A DNA stretch of 64,000 nt from Aquila chrysaetos chrysaetos (lineage: Eukaryota; Chordata; Aves; Accipitriformes; Accipitridae), in contig NC_044014.1 of the NCBI RefSeq assembly GCF_900496995.4, positions 9,891,001 to 9,955,000 of the forward strand. The letters run 5' to 3'. The translations under genes and the position numbers were made by a program. Of this stretch, positions 36,801 through 42,400 are shown piece after piece; position 1 is the stretch's first letter, and each line of letters opens with the position of its first letter. Under the pieces are notes generated by a model. It worked only from the letters and a program-made list of their open reading frames with translations, searched no databases and had not been told where the DNA came from.

Positions 36801-36804
36801 CCAT
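13415..36804 (-). CDS. TDRD1: TDRD1, Tudor domain-containing protein 1 (23 exons resolved)
   Basis: Germ-cell scaffold of the piRNA pathway. Family knowledge: its Tudor domains bind symmetrically dimethylated arginines on PIWI proteins in the nuage or intermitochondrial cement and support transposon silencing in the male germline. Seen here: 23 exons with canonical splice sites join in one frame to 1,058 residues, counted from the ATG at 36,804-36,802. Domains: MYND zinc finger 64-100 with all eight ligands; extended Tudor 1 at about 162-329; Tudor 2 at 357-589; Tudor 3 at 590-806; Tudor 4 at 807-1012; conserved tail 1013-1058. Each Tudor core keeps its DYGN motif (245-248, 474-477, 692-695, 906-909), and cores 2-4 keep WYRA. 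Human TDRD1 is about 1,180 residues, so roughly 100 divergent N-terminal residues may be encoded in exons I could not place. It diverges from CCDC186 and runs in tandem with VWA2. No frameshift or in-frame stop was found in the joined exons. Confidence 0.93.
13697..13717. repeat. C13-T8 homopolymer pair
   Basis: Thirteen C followed by eight T on the plus strand (A8-G13 on the transcribed TDRD1 sense strand), in the last TDRD1 intron. Length is likely to vary between individuals. Confidence 0.85.
14322..14386. repeat. AT-rich palindromic cluster
   Basis: The heptamer TAGTATA or its complement occurs several times within 65 bp. At the centre is a perfect 16-bp palindrome, TATTAGTATACTAATA, at 14,344-14,359. 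The arrangement could fold into a hairpin or cruciform. It lies in the last TDRD1 intron. Confidence 0.75.
15086..15132 (-). CDS. TDRD1: TDRD1 exon 22 of those resolved (residues 1013-1028)
   Basis: A 47-nt exon. Acceptor TTTTTTGTAG, donor CAA|GTAAGA. It reads [15 protein letters not shown] and matches human NCCCTELQKQV just before the tail. It enters after one carried base and leaves in phase 0, which fits both neighbours. Confidence 0.93.
15288..15509 (-). CDS. TDRD1: TDRD1 exon 21 (C-terminal part of extended Tudor 4, residues 939-1012)
   Basis: 222 nt, phase 1-1, acceptor CCCCCTGCAG, donor CAAG|GTACAT. It encodes the nuclease-like flank of Tudor 4 and includes [11 protein letters not shown] and [11 protein letters not shown]. 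These match human VMLSVKGITKN and DVADKLVTFGL. Confidence 0.93.
15820..15857. repeat. 38-nt T run (A38 on the TDRD1 sense strand) at a splice donor
   Basis: Thirty-eight uninterrupted T on the plus strand, ending two bases short of the TDRD1 exon boundary at 15,860. On the sense strand the intron therefore begins GT followed by 38 A. A T/G-rich stretch lies on its other side (about 15,797-15,819). Confidence 0.9.
15860..16027 (-). CDS. TDRD1: TDRD1 exon 20 (Tudor 4 core, residues 883-938)
   Basis: 168 nt, phase 1-1. Acceptor CAATCTTTTCAG; the donor GCAG|GTAAAA runs straight into a poly-A tract. It encodes [11 protein letters not shown] and [14 protein letters not shown], a complete Tudor barrel core with WYRA and DYGN. 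The human equivalents are FWYRAVVL and [14 protein letters not shown]. The aromatic and DYGN residues needed for dimethyl-arginine binding appear intact. Confidence 0.96.
16028..17209 (-). other. TDRD1: TDRD1 intron between exons 19 and 20
   Basis: About 1.2 kb of AT-rich sequence with short T runs (near 16,497-16,506 and 16,636-16,648). Nothing else recognised. Confidence 0.75.
17210..17320 (-). CDS. TDRD1: TDRD1 exon 19 (Tudor 4 helical linker, residues 846-882)
   Basis: 111 nt, phase 1-1, acceptor TTTTCTGTAG, donor TCAG|GTGAGG. It reads [15 protein letters not shown] and [14 protein letters not shown], the helix and the conserved G(E/D)xCCA lead-in to the Tudor core. Its length equals that of the corresponding exon 15 in Tudor 3. 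Confidence 0.95.
17545..17661 (-). CDS. TDRD1: TDRD1 exon 18 (opening strand region of extended Tudor 4, residues 807-845)
   Basis: 117 nt, phase 1-1, acceptor TTTCTGTTAG, donor AAAG|GTAAGA. It includes [14 protein letters not shown] and [11 protein letters not shown], matching human WKTIELPVDKTIQA and IISPNLFYALP. Confidence 0.95.
18161..18406 (-). CDS. TDRD1: TDRD1 exon 17 (C-terminal part of extended Tudor 3, residues 725-806)
   Basis: 246 nt, phase 1-1, acceptor CTACTTCGTAG, donor AAAG|GTAATT. It encodes [19 protein letters not shown] and [15 protein letters not shown], close to human [19 protein letters not shown]. This is the flank that packs against Tudor core 3. Confidence 0.94.
18407..19471 (-). 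other. TDRD1: TDRD1 intron between exons 16 and 17
   Basis: About 1.1 kb. An A-rich block followed by a long T run (18,473-18,546 on the plus strand) sits near its 3' end. No coding exon was seen. Confidence 0.75.
18473..18546. repeat. A-rich block abutting a T19-20 run
   Basis: A-runs broken by C on the plus strand (18,473-18,525) give way directly to about 20 T (18,527-18,546). The two halves could pair as an A:T hairpin in the TDRD1 pre-mRNA. No target-site duplication or element ends were recognised. Confidence 0.7.
19472..19642 (-). CDS. TDRD1: TDRD1 exon 16 (Tudor 3 core, residues 668-724)
   Basis: 171 nt, phase 1-1, acceptor TTTAAAATTAG, donor TCAG|GTGAAT. It encodes [13 protein letters not shown] and [14 protein letters not shown], a full Tudor core with WYRA and DYGN. 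The human equivalents are GSWYRALVKEI and VHFVDYGNIEEV. Confidence 0.96.
19832..19942 (-). CDS. TDRD1: TDRD1 exon 15 (Tudor 3 helical linker, residues 631-667)
   Basis: 111 nt, phase 1-1, acceptor CTAATTTTCAG, donor TCTG|GTAAGT. It reads [17 protein letters not shown] and [13 protein letters not shown], matching human LNDLNKSLAEHCQQK and IGQPCCAFFAG. Confidence 0.95.
19943..21107 (-). other. TDRD1: TDRD1 intron between exons 14 and 15
   Basis: About 1.2 kb with a T run at about 20,619-20,639. No coding exon recognised. Confidence 0.75.
21108..21230 (-). CDS. TDRD1: TDRD1 exon 14 (opening strand region of extended Tudor 3, residues 590-630)
   Basis: 123 nt, phase 1-1, acceptor TTCTCTCTAG, donor AGTG|GTAAGT. 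It encodes [20 protein letters not shown], matching human [20 protein letters not shown]. Confidence 0.95.
21231..23552 (-). other. TDRD1: TDRD1 intron between exons 13 and 14
   Basis: About 2.3 kb, among the longest TDRD1 introns resolved here. It contains an alternating purine-pyrimidine TA/CA tract at about 23,335-23,388. Several small frames at 21.5-22.4 kb show no family resemblance and are not called. Confidence 0.7.
23335..23388. repeat. Degenerate TA/CA dinucleotide tract
   Basis: ATATATATA flanked by CACA-rich stretches on the plus strand, in a TDRD1 intron. Alternating purine-pyrimidine runs of this kind are typical microsatellite remnants. Confidence 0.7.
23553..23801 (-). CDS. 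TDRD1: TDRD1 exon 13 (C-terminal part of extended Tudor 2, residues 507-589)
   Basis: 249 nt, phase 1-1, acceptor GTGACTTTTTAG, donor AATG|GTGAGT. It encodes [20 protein letters not shown] and [12 protein letters not shown], close to human GVKPSLGIWTPEAICLMKKL and IITVKVVDKLEN. Confidence 0.95.
23802..25195 (-). other. TDRD1: TDRD1 intron between exons 12 and 13
   Basis: About 1.4 kb with a C11 run at 23,919-23,929. Nothing else recognised. Confidence 0.75.
25196..25366 (-). CDS. TDRD1: TDRD1 exon 12 (Tudor 2 core, residues 450-506)
   Basis: 171 nt, phase 1-1, acceptor TTCCTTTGTAG, donor GCAG|GTATGA. It encodes [20 protein letters not shown] and [12 protein letters not shown], matching human DQWYRASVLAYASEESVLVG and YVDYGNFEILSL. 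Both WYRA and DYGN are intact. Confidence 0.96.
25367..26804 (-). other. TDRD1: TDRD1 intron between exons 11 and 12
   Basis: About 1.4 kb, AT-rich, no recognisable feature. Confidence 0.75.
26805..26912 (-). CDS. TDRD1: TDRD1 exon 11 (Tudor 2 helical linker, residues 414-449)
   Basis: 108 nt, phase 1-1, acceptor TTTAACATCAG, donor ACAG|GTAAAA. It encodes [16 protein letters not shown] and GNVCCAQFT, matching human KLAELQASLSKYCDQL and GDICCAQFS. Confidence 0.95.
26913..28188 (-). other. TDRD1: TDRD1 intron between exons 10 and 11
   Basis: About 1.3 kb containing the 60-bp tandem duplication (27,071-27,190) and an A-rich run at about 27,469-27,504. Confidence 0.75.
27071..27190. repeat. Two-copy tandem duplication, unit about 60 bp
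   Basis: Unit 1 is 27,071-27,131 (61 bp) and unit 2 is 27,132-27,190 (59 bp). They differ only by two single-base indels near their left ends (AGTCTTCAATCAGTAAG against AGTCTTCATCATAAG). Each copy carries the CpG-containing stretches GATCGAAG and AAGCGAG, unusual for this AT-rich intron. Near identity implies a recent event. Confidence 0.95.
28189..28359 (-). CDS. TDRD1: TDRD1 exon 10 (opening strand region of extended Tudor 2, residues 357-413)
   Basis: 171 nt, phase 1-1, acceptor TACAATGTCAG, donor GCCC|GTAAGT. It encodes [20 protein letters not shown] and FCQQIHSAR, matching human LNVGDEFCGVVAHIQTPEDF and FCQQLQSGR. The first third (NHSKGSKQK) is linker. Confidence 0.94.
28811..28894 (-). 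CDS. TDRD1: TDRD1 exon 9 (linker, residues 329-356)
   Basis: 84 nt, phase 1-1, acceptor TGTGTTTTAG, donor AGAG|GTAAGC. It reads [17 protein letters not shown] and a polar remainder. This is the unstructured linker between extended Tudors 1 and 2. Similarity to human is weak (SGKLLDHVLIEM), so the call relies mainly on splice sites and phase. Confidence 0.85.
28895..30459 (-). other. TDRD1: TDRD1 intron between exons 8 and 9
   Basis: About 1.6 kb, AT-rich, no recognisable feature. Confidence 0.75.
30460..30631 (-). CDS. TDRD1: TDRD1 exon 8 (C-terminal part of extended Tudor 1, residues 272-328)
   Basis: 172 nt, enters in phase 0 and leaves in phase 1, acceptor TTCTTTCTAG, donor TGTG|GTACGT. 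It encodes [16 protein letters not shown] and [11 protein letters not shown], matching human AIKCFVANVIPAEGNW and SIKIVDILEEE. This exon converts the phase-0 layout of Tudor 1 into the phase-1 layout of the rest of the gene. Confidence 0.95.
30632..31580 (-). other. TDRD1: TDRD1 intron between exons 7 and 8
   Basis: About 0.95 kb, no recognisable feature. Confidence 0.75.
31581..31727 (-). CDS. TDRD1: TDRD1 exon 7 (Tudor 1 core, residues 223-271)
   Basis: 147 nt, phase 0-0, acceptor TTCCTGCACAG, donor TGT|GTGAGT. It encodes [20 protein letters not shown] and [12 protein letters not shown], matching human TWNRAIIQNVDVQQKKAHVL and [12 protein letters not shown]. It has WNRA where the other three cores have WYRA, the same substitution as I recall in human. 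Confidence 0.96.
31728..32370 (-). other. TDRD1: TDRD1 intron between exons 6 and 7
   Basis: About 0.64 kb, no recognisable feature. Confidence 0.75.
32371..32553 (-). CDS. TDRD1: TDRD1 exon 6 (opening strands and helix of extended Tudor 1, residues 162-222)
   Basis: 183 nt, phase 0-0, acceptor TTCTCTTTAG, donor CAG|GTAACA. It encodes [16 protein letters not shown] and [14 protein letters not shown], matching human GTVTEFKHPGDFYVQL and VKGEVCIAKYTVDQ. In Tudors 2-4 this content is divided between two exons. Confidence 0.95.
32908..33012 (-). CDS. TDRD1: TDRD1 exon 5 (linker, residues 127-161)
   Basis: 105 nt, phase 0-0, acceptor TTTTAAATAG, donor CAG|GTACTT. It ends in [20 protein letters not shown], matching human ERIMFSDLRSLQLKKTMEIK. 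The first half is a polar linker. Confidence 0.92.
33013..34625 (-). other. TDRD1: TDRD1 intron between exons 4 and 5
   Basis: About 1.6 kb. It contains a 70-codon open stretch with an acceptor-like left flank at 34,334-34,546 (reported as a possible alternative exon) and otherwise no recognised feature. Confidence 0.65.
34334..34546 (-). other. Possible alternative 3' exon in TDRD1 (weak)
   Basis: On the minus strand an acceptor-like site (TAACCTGTGCAG, CAG at 34,549-34,547) is followed by 70 open codons ending in TAG at 34,336-34,334. The frame opens [13 protein letters not shown]. The preceding TDRD1 exon ends in phase 0 at 34,626, so splicing to this site would keep the frame. The intervening intron would be only 79 nt. 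Human TDRD1 has no matching segment that I recall, and the constitutive reading is complete without it, so chance is a serious alternative. Confidence 0.2.
34626..34686 (-). CDS. TDRD1: TDRD1 exon 4 (linker, residues 107-126)
   Basis: 61 nt, enters after two carried bases and leaves in phase 0, acceptor TTTGATTACAG, donor AAG|GTATAG. It encodes [20 protein letters not shown], a polar linker between the MYND finger and Tudor 1. It is not conserved in detail, so the call rests on splice sites and matching phases on both sides. Confidence 0.8.
34687..35861 (-). other. TDRD1: TDRD1 intron between exons 3 and 4
   Basis: About 1.2 kb with a 15-nt A run near 35,005. Nothing else recognised. Confidence 0.7.
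35862..35967 (-). CDS. TDRD1: TDRD1 exon 3 (MYND zinc finger, second part, residues 71-106)
   Basis: 106 nt, acceptor TTTATTTTTTAG, donor GAGAA|GTAAGT. It encodes [20 protein letters not shown] and [11 protein letters not shown], supplying six of the eight zinc ligands (C75, C78, C84, C88, H96, C100). It is nearly identical to human [20 protein letters not shown]. Confidence 0.96.
36400..36547 (-). CDS. TDRD1: TDRD1 exon 2 (linker and first MYND ligands, residues 22-70)
   Basis: 148 nt, phase 0 to 1, acceptor TTCTTCCACAG, donor TTTG|GTAAGT. It ends in RTCHYCGLF, giving the first CxxC pair (C64, C67) of the MYND finger, which is split from the rest by an intron of about 430 bp. The upstream part ([17 protein letters not shown]) aligns loosely with human AKSKKLNKLVENSLSIS. 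Confidence 0.93.
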
Positions 36805-36812
36805 GGAACTTC
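36742..36812 (-). CDS. TDRD1: TDRD1 exon 1 of those resolved, with a possible start codon
   Basis: 71 nt, acceptor CTGCTTCTAG, donor ACC|GTGAGT. It reads [20 protein letters not shown] and ends in phase 0, fitting exon 2. It enters needing one carried base, so it may be internal. The in-frame ATG at 36,804-36,802 (CCATGG; T at -3, G at +4) is the start used for residue numbering if all upstream exons are non-coding. Human TDRD1 has about 100 more residues before this point, so a start further upstream is quite possible. Confidence 0.7.
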
Positions 36813-37588
36813 CTAGAAGCAGAAGTATTTGCAAAGGGATCCGATTAACAATGCTAATGCATGCCTGTGTTATGGATTATTTGCAGTAAGACACAAGGCT
36901 CTTATCTAGTCCTACTATTCTGCTACCATGTTTGAGCAAACGGAGATGCTAGGACCATGACACCCTCTGGAAATCACTTCTTGTTATAACTCTGATTCTA
37001 CGTTATTCAAACTTACCATCAGTGGTATTATGAAAGCAGCAGTTTCACCGCTCTGTGCTTATCACTCGATAAGTCTTAATGTCCTCCATCTATAAATTTG
37101 TTTCAATTAGTGCTGTTCAGCAAGTACAAAAAAAATTTACAGAATTTCCAATATCCATAGGGCAAAAAATCAGAATAGGCAATTTTACAGTAGCTGAAAC
37201 AGTACAAGTTTCTTTCAGTACTATTGAACATGTGGCCTATGTTAAGTTTATACTTATGCATAGTTTTGTCACATCAGCAAGTATTCAGAAACAAAACACA
37301 CTGAAACAAGAGATTTTGACTTTCCAATGACTGCCTCGTAAGCCTTGTGGTCTTCCCAGTGAGTTTATTCTTTAGCAAACAACTCTTACAAGACAAACAT
37401 TCAGCTAAGCCTGCATACCAATATACTAGGAACTATGTTTTTATAAGCATGCAACTCATTTACCTACAAAAAATCTGTTTCAGTTGTAGGCTACACATGC
37501 CATTCGGGACTTTTTTCAGTCTGGAAGGCTTATCAGCCCAAGATCTCCACCGAGCCAACATAAAGCTTACATGGCCTTTTTTTCTCAC

Positions 37589-37658
37589 CTGAAAGCAAGT
37601 TAATCTTGTAAAATTTGCCTAAGCTAAAACTCTTGCCTAACATGAAATCAAATTTCAT
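37589..37658 (-). CDS. TDRD1: Candidate upstream TDRD1 coding exon (weak)
   Basis: A minus-strand segment from ATG at 37,658-37,656 to a strong donor TTTCAG|GTGAGA at 37,589. It encodes MKFDFMLGKSFSLGKFYKIN plus LLS and one base, which is exactly the phase exon 36,742-36,812 needs. A possible acceptor (TATGCAG) lies about 22 nt before the ATG. No similarity to the human N-terminus is evident. A rival donor, GATG|GTAAGT with exon end at 37,017, has an in-frame TGA upstream and could only be part of a 5' UTR exon. Confidence 0.3.
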
Positions 37659-37689
37659 GAACTCTCCAAACCCAAGATGGCTGCATACC

Positions 37690-38990
37690 AAGCTATCTCA
37701 GATCTCCCAGAATCATCTCCCCTCCCCCACAATTTGGAGTGAAAGAGAGAACATGGATCAGACAGTCCCAAGGCACTGATGAAGGCAAGAAACATTGCCG
37801 AGGGAACTCCCAACTCCCATTGCACATATCTGTGCCAAATTCCCTGGTACTCCAATTATCCTGTTTTTTCAATTATCTGAAACATTCCAGCCCACACAAG
37901 TTTGGATAATTAGGAGTTAGCTGTATTTTTAAGCCACACTCATACTGATTATGTTTATTGATAATCAAACATACACACAATTACAGAAGAACAAAGTCAA
38001 GATACCTTTGTCAAGCTTTGGACAAAGGCTCTCTTTTGTTGCACCTGTGATGCAATTAAAACTTTCTGTACTGTTTCTACACTTGGCAAAAAATACCCTG
38101 TATTGTTTGTTCACAAAATGCTGTTTTTTGTTAGATGTTTCAGAAACTCAGCCTCGAAATTGAGAGCCTTTACACTGGAAGTTGGCACCTGTGATTCTGC
38201 TGCTTTAACCTCCACAACAACTTTATTACATTTGTTCTTCATCTGAAGCAGTTCCACCATCATGTAAATGTTCACATCAGAGTATGAAGAAAGCATGGAT
38301 TTAAAGATTAATTCAGGCAGGCACACAAATTAAAGTATTTTTAAGTCATGTTCTGAAGGTATATTTAAGCATCCATTTTGGAAGGCTAATTCTCGACTGT
38401 CTATTTCTATAATCTGCACAGTAAAAAGTAAACTACTTTCTGCATTGAAGATCTCAACAACAAACACTCCAGATGAAATGACAAGAACTCCTTCAGGAGA
38501 TAAACGTGCTGACGAGCGGCAGTGGCTGTCACCACCTGCACATTAAGTTTGCCGGATTCACACAAGATGTGTCTCACTCTAGATAAATGGCCCCTCCACT
38601 GAAGCATAAGCTGCACACACCAGCTCCTCCTGACCAGGAGCACAGCCACAGGCCAAGCAGGCCCGAAGCCCCGGGACAACCACCAGCTTCTGAGTGGGCA
38701 GAGCCGATGCCCGAGGGGAAACTACAGCACCAAGTTCTGCCAAAATGAACTTTTGGCACCTGCTTTCCAAACGTTAACAAGCAATACAATCACCTTAGAC
38801 ATAAAAATACTCTCTTGCTACACAATACAGGTGAAATCAAATTAAAATGAACTTGCAAATAAAGCAGAGCAGTCTTTGAATTGACATTGCAGTCAACTCC
38901 ACCACAAATGAGCTTCCGCAACCGCAACTGAGTAGTGCCAGTACGTGCTATTTTCATTAACCCAGATTAAAATTAAACATCCCCACCTCA
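37690..38990 (-). other. TDRD1: TDRD1 5' region, exons unresolved
   Basis: Between the candidate exon and the CpG island. A 71-codon frame lies at 38,326-38,111, but it shows no family similarity and its possible donors are in the wrong phase for the next exon. One or more short 5' UTR or N-terminal exons may be hidden here. Confidence 0.4.
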
Positions 38991-39351
38991 CAGCCCCCAA
39001 CCACGGCTCGGCGGGCGCAGGCCCCTGCCGCCCCCAGCGCCCTTCCTCCCTCAGAGCAGACCTCTCCCCCGGCTCGCTCGCTCGCCCTCCGCCGCCCGAG
39101 CTGTGCCACACGGGAGGCCGGGCCGGCACCTCGCTCGAAGGCCGACGGTGGCTGGAGAGGAAGCACCGGCCCTCATAGGAGACAGGCGGCCCTCACAGAA
39201 GGAGAGAGACGGCTCCCGCCGCCTTCCCGCCGCCGGCGCCACACTCGCCCCGCCCAGCAGGGAGCCCGCTCAGCGCGCGGCGGCCCGCAGGCGGGGCGGG
39301 GCGCGGGCACGTGCTGCCCGGGCGGTCGGAGGCGGCGGGATCCCGCGCGGG

Positions 39352-39357
39352 CCGTTG
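39352..39357 (-). promoter_or_regulatory. MYB-type site in TDRD1 promoter
   Basis: CCGTTG on the plus strand reads CAACGG on the TDRD1 sense strand and fits the MYB consensus YAACKG. It is only six bases, so chance is possible. It stands out because MYBL1 regulates piRNA-pathway genes in several amniotes. Confidence 0.35.
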
Positions 39358-39376
39358 TCCGCCGCTCCCCGGCTGC

Positions 39377-39387
39377 GCCGCCATCTT
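39377..39387 (-). promoter_or_regulatory. YY1-type motif, TDRD1 promoter
   Basis: AAGATGGCGGC on the minus strand, the classic YY1 element found just downstream of many CpG-island start sites. It overlaps the start of the candidate intron whose donor is at 39,389. The same 11-mer recurs in the CCDC186 promoter. Confidence 0.6.
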
Positions 39388-39440
39388 ACCCTGAAAGGAA
39401 CGGCCAGGGAACGCACCCCCCGGCCTCGCGTGTTTTAGAG

Positions 39441-42400
39441 CGACCTGTGTGATTAAACGACAAGTAGAGGGGCTGAGGAGACGCCCAGCTGCGGGCGGGG
39501 CAGGTGGGTGGGCGCCTTAATTGGCACTTGCTCATCAGTGCCCTGCTGGTCGTGGCGGCTGGCTGCGTGGTTTTCGCTTGAAGTATGGCATGGCTGTCAG
39601 AGCCCTGGCCAAAAAAACGTGTTAGTCATAAATTGTATTACACCTGGCGTGTTGCAAGAGGCTGCTTTTATTTTATTACTCAAAAGCACCAGTGATTTTC
39701 TCAGTCTTTAGCAAAATTGCGTGACGGACAGTGAAACATCCATGGTTGCACTAGTAACCCCATGCGTTCCTTGGGGATCCGTGTACTGTACTGCTCTTAG
39801 TGACACAACAAGATGAAAATAATTAAGAGTTACAAAATACTAGCTACAGAGAGCAATGAGTAGCACTGTCCTTTGCTCTTAATTTCAGAAAAACCTGCAG
39901 GTTATACTCACATCTCTGACTCTGCCTGAGCAGCCTTGGGCTTCTCCTGACTTGGCCTGTCAGTGCTTCACAGCAGCAGGCACGCCTGCACCTCGGGCCA
40001 AATGTTCATAGTTCAGCAGCAGGAAAGGTGTATAGCTGCTTTCTGTAATTTCTCCAATAAAATCAAAATTCTCTCAGGACATCAGTTAGACAACCTTGTT
40101 TCATACAAATTCAGAAGGTGGCTGTAAGATCTATGCAAGAATGATGAAATTTGATACATCAAATTGATACATTTGTATTCTAAAATATTTGAATTTTGCC
40201 CTGCAGCCTGGAAAATACATCACTTCATCTTCCATTTCCAACCTATTCTCTGCTTTCATTTGTCCTTTCTCCTCTTTCTTTTCTATACAAGGTGTTTTCC
40301 CTTTCCTTCTTTTGTTTCCCATTCTCATGTCTCTACCTACACTGGAAAACATACTTCATCCTCAACACTGCTGCAGTTATGCTACTACTTAGACATGCTC
40401 TCAGGTGTTTCCAGTGCTGTGCAATTAAACTTTCACCAAAATTAAATTAATCTGGTCTATTTTAGTGCCTACACTTGGTACTTATTATTAAAGTGTATAA
40501 AATCAGTGATGGATTTTATTCTTACACATTCTGTGGGGCAGGGAATAATTATCTCTGTTCACAGAGAAGAAACTGAAGCACAGCTATTTTGCCTTAAAGT
40601 AATTTGGAATCTGGCTGTGATGGCATTTCAGTCTAAATCTTCCATGTTTAAGTCTAGGATCCTGTCTGCCAAACTATCGTTCCCTGCTGACCATTCTCAA
40701 AAGAAAAGGGAACAACACATCAAAGGTTTGCTGAGTTTTTGCTAGGTGGTTTAGATACTCCCTACCGAAGTCAGAGGAAAGACTCTTCCTGGCTCCAATG
40801 AACCTCCAGCCCTCAGCTGCAATCTGAGTAGAAGCTGACTGTATGGGAGGCTGCTCTGAAAACAGAAGGGGAAATTAGGTAGGATTAGGTGGGATTTCAG
40901 GAAATCTATCTGCCAAGATGCCCAGCATTCCATATCAGAGTAGGCACAGTTGCACATGGGATGATGTGGGGAGATGGGGCAATTATGGTCATACAGCCTC
41001 CATTACCTCCCTGCACCTTGTTCCTCTGTCCCCAAGATTAGCCCAATAATCCTCGTGCCTAAGCAGCACTAATACTAGTCAGGCATTAAGAAATACTTCT
41101 CTGTCATTCAAACCTCTCAAAAAAAGAAAAAATTTAGACTGTGACTTAAAATATCCACGTTTCTATTACATTTAGCTGGCTAGCCATTTCAATCCCCCAG
41201 GCCTGCCGAAGCAAAACAATGCTGCCAGTCTGAACAGTCTTTTGAAATGACACTTAATTAACACTATAGACTGTGCTGGAAGTATATTGACAGGATGCAA
41301 TGAAAAGGAAAATCAAGTATCCCACTGGAGACAGAACTTTATCAGCATGTGAACTGGCACAAAGTTTTCTTGCATTTAGAAGTTGCAAAGAATGATTGAG
41401 CCAGGGCAAATGTTATTTTCATTGTTTTTGTTTTTTAAATGTCAGTCATTTGGGACTTCCCACGTCTCAGGATACAAGAAAGGGGAGGAAATGACAGCAG
41501 TAAAATTAATTCTAAAAAGAAAAAATAACAGGTCTGGCTGAAGCGGTGGAAAAACATAAATGTGAAGGAGTGTCAGAGGTAACTGGGGAGAGTGTTGTTA
41601 GCATGGAGGCTGATCAGGAGCAACATCACAGGAGCTGCAGGAGGTTGATGTGGCTTGCCTGCAATTTTTAGCGAGAGCTTTGGGCTTGCCTACATGTAGG
41701 TTCTGTAATAACTCTACCAGTGTGTCATTAGTTCTAATTTGTAGGATCTAAGTGCCCAGGAACAAGCTGGGACACCACTGTGCTACATGCTGAACAAAGG
41801 ACAGTCCAAACAACATACAATGAAAGTAGTTTTTTCCAGGTATAACTTAGTCAGAGGACTTGCATAATCACAGTCACACTTGGGATTTACCTTGCATAGA
41901 TTAGACACGACCGTGGTGGCAAGGCCTTAGCACTGCGACTGCAGCTTCAGCAGAGATGCTGTTCCTACCCGACAGAGGGAGGGAAGACAGGGCTCCTGGG
42001 GCTTTGTGGATGGTGCTCCCTGAAGACCCCTGGCAAACCGTGCTTGCTTAGAATAAAATACTTAGACAATGAGAGTGATTCCTAATGAAGAAGGTAATAA
42101 CTCTTTAGGTAGTCTTGCCATGATGTGAAATGCAGGAATCAAATCAGCCTGCTGTAATTACATTGTAACAGACCAGCCTTCTGACGAATGCAGAGGATGG
42201 GAGTCAGGCAACCTGGACTTTGCTCCCAGCTCCTCCTCGGCAATGCCAGCCATGGCCCTCCAAAAACAGTGGTCCCAGAGGAGTGGGGGGTATTCAGCAC
42301 ATATGCTGTTTCAGCTACCTTGTTGTCCTCCCTTGAAGTGGAATTGCTAACACTTTTTTAGTTGAAGGAGAAAGCATAGAATTGTAAGCCCCTTCAGTGG

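Larger units (their letters stand above)
38990..39440 (-). promoter_or_regulatory. TDRD1: TDRD1 CpG-island promoter
   Basis: A dense GC and CpG block at the 5' end of TDRD1. It carries a YY1-type motif (AAGATGGCGGC, minus strand, 39,387-39,377), a MYB-type site (CAACGG on the minus strand, 39,357-39,352), an E-box CACGTG at 39,308-39,313 and an E2F-like TTCCCGCC at 39,224-39,231. A possible first-exon donor, CAGG|GTAAGA, ends an exon at 39,390. A second possibility is an ATG at 39,384 (AAGATGG) that opens 63 codons. The true start site cannot be fixed from sequence. Known biology: A-MYB drives many piRNA-pathway genes in spermatocytes, so the MYB site is plausible but unproven. Confidence 0.7.

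Noticed and set aside
38111..38326. 71-codon minus-strand frame upstream of TDRD1 (MVELLQMKNKCNK...)
   Set aside because: The possible donors in it (after GAATCACAG or TTCCAGT) leave phase 0, but the next TDRD1 exon needs phase 1. No similarity to TDRD1 or anything else recognised.
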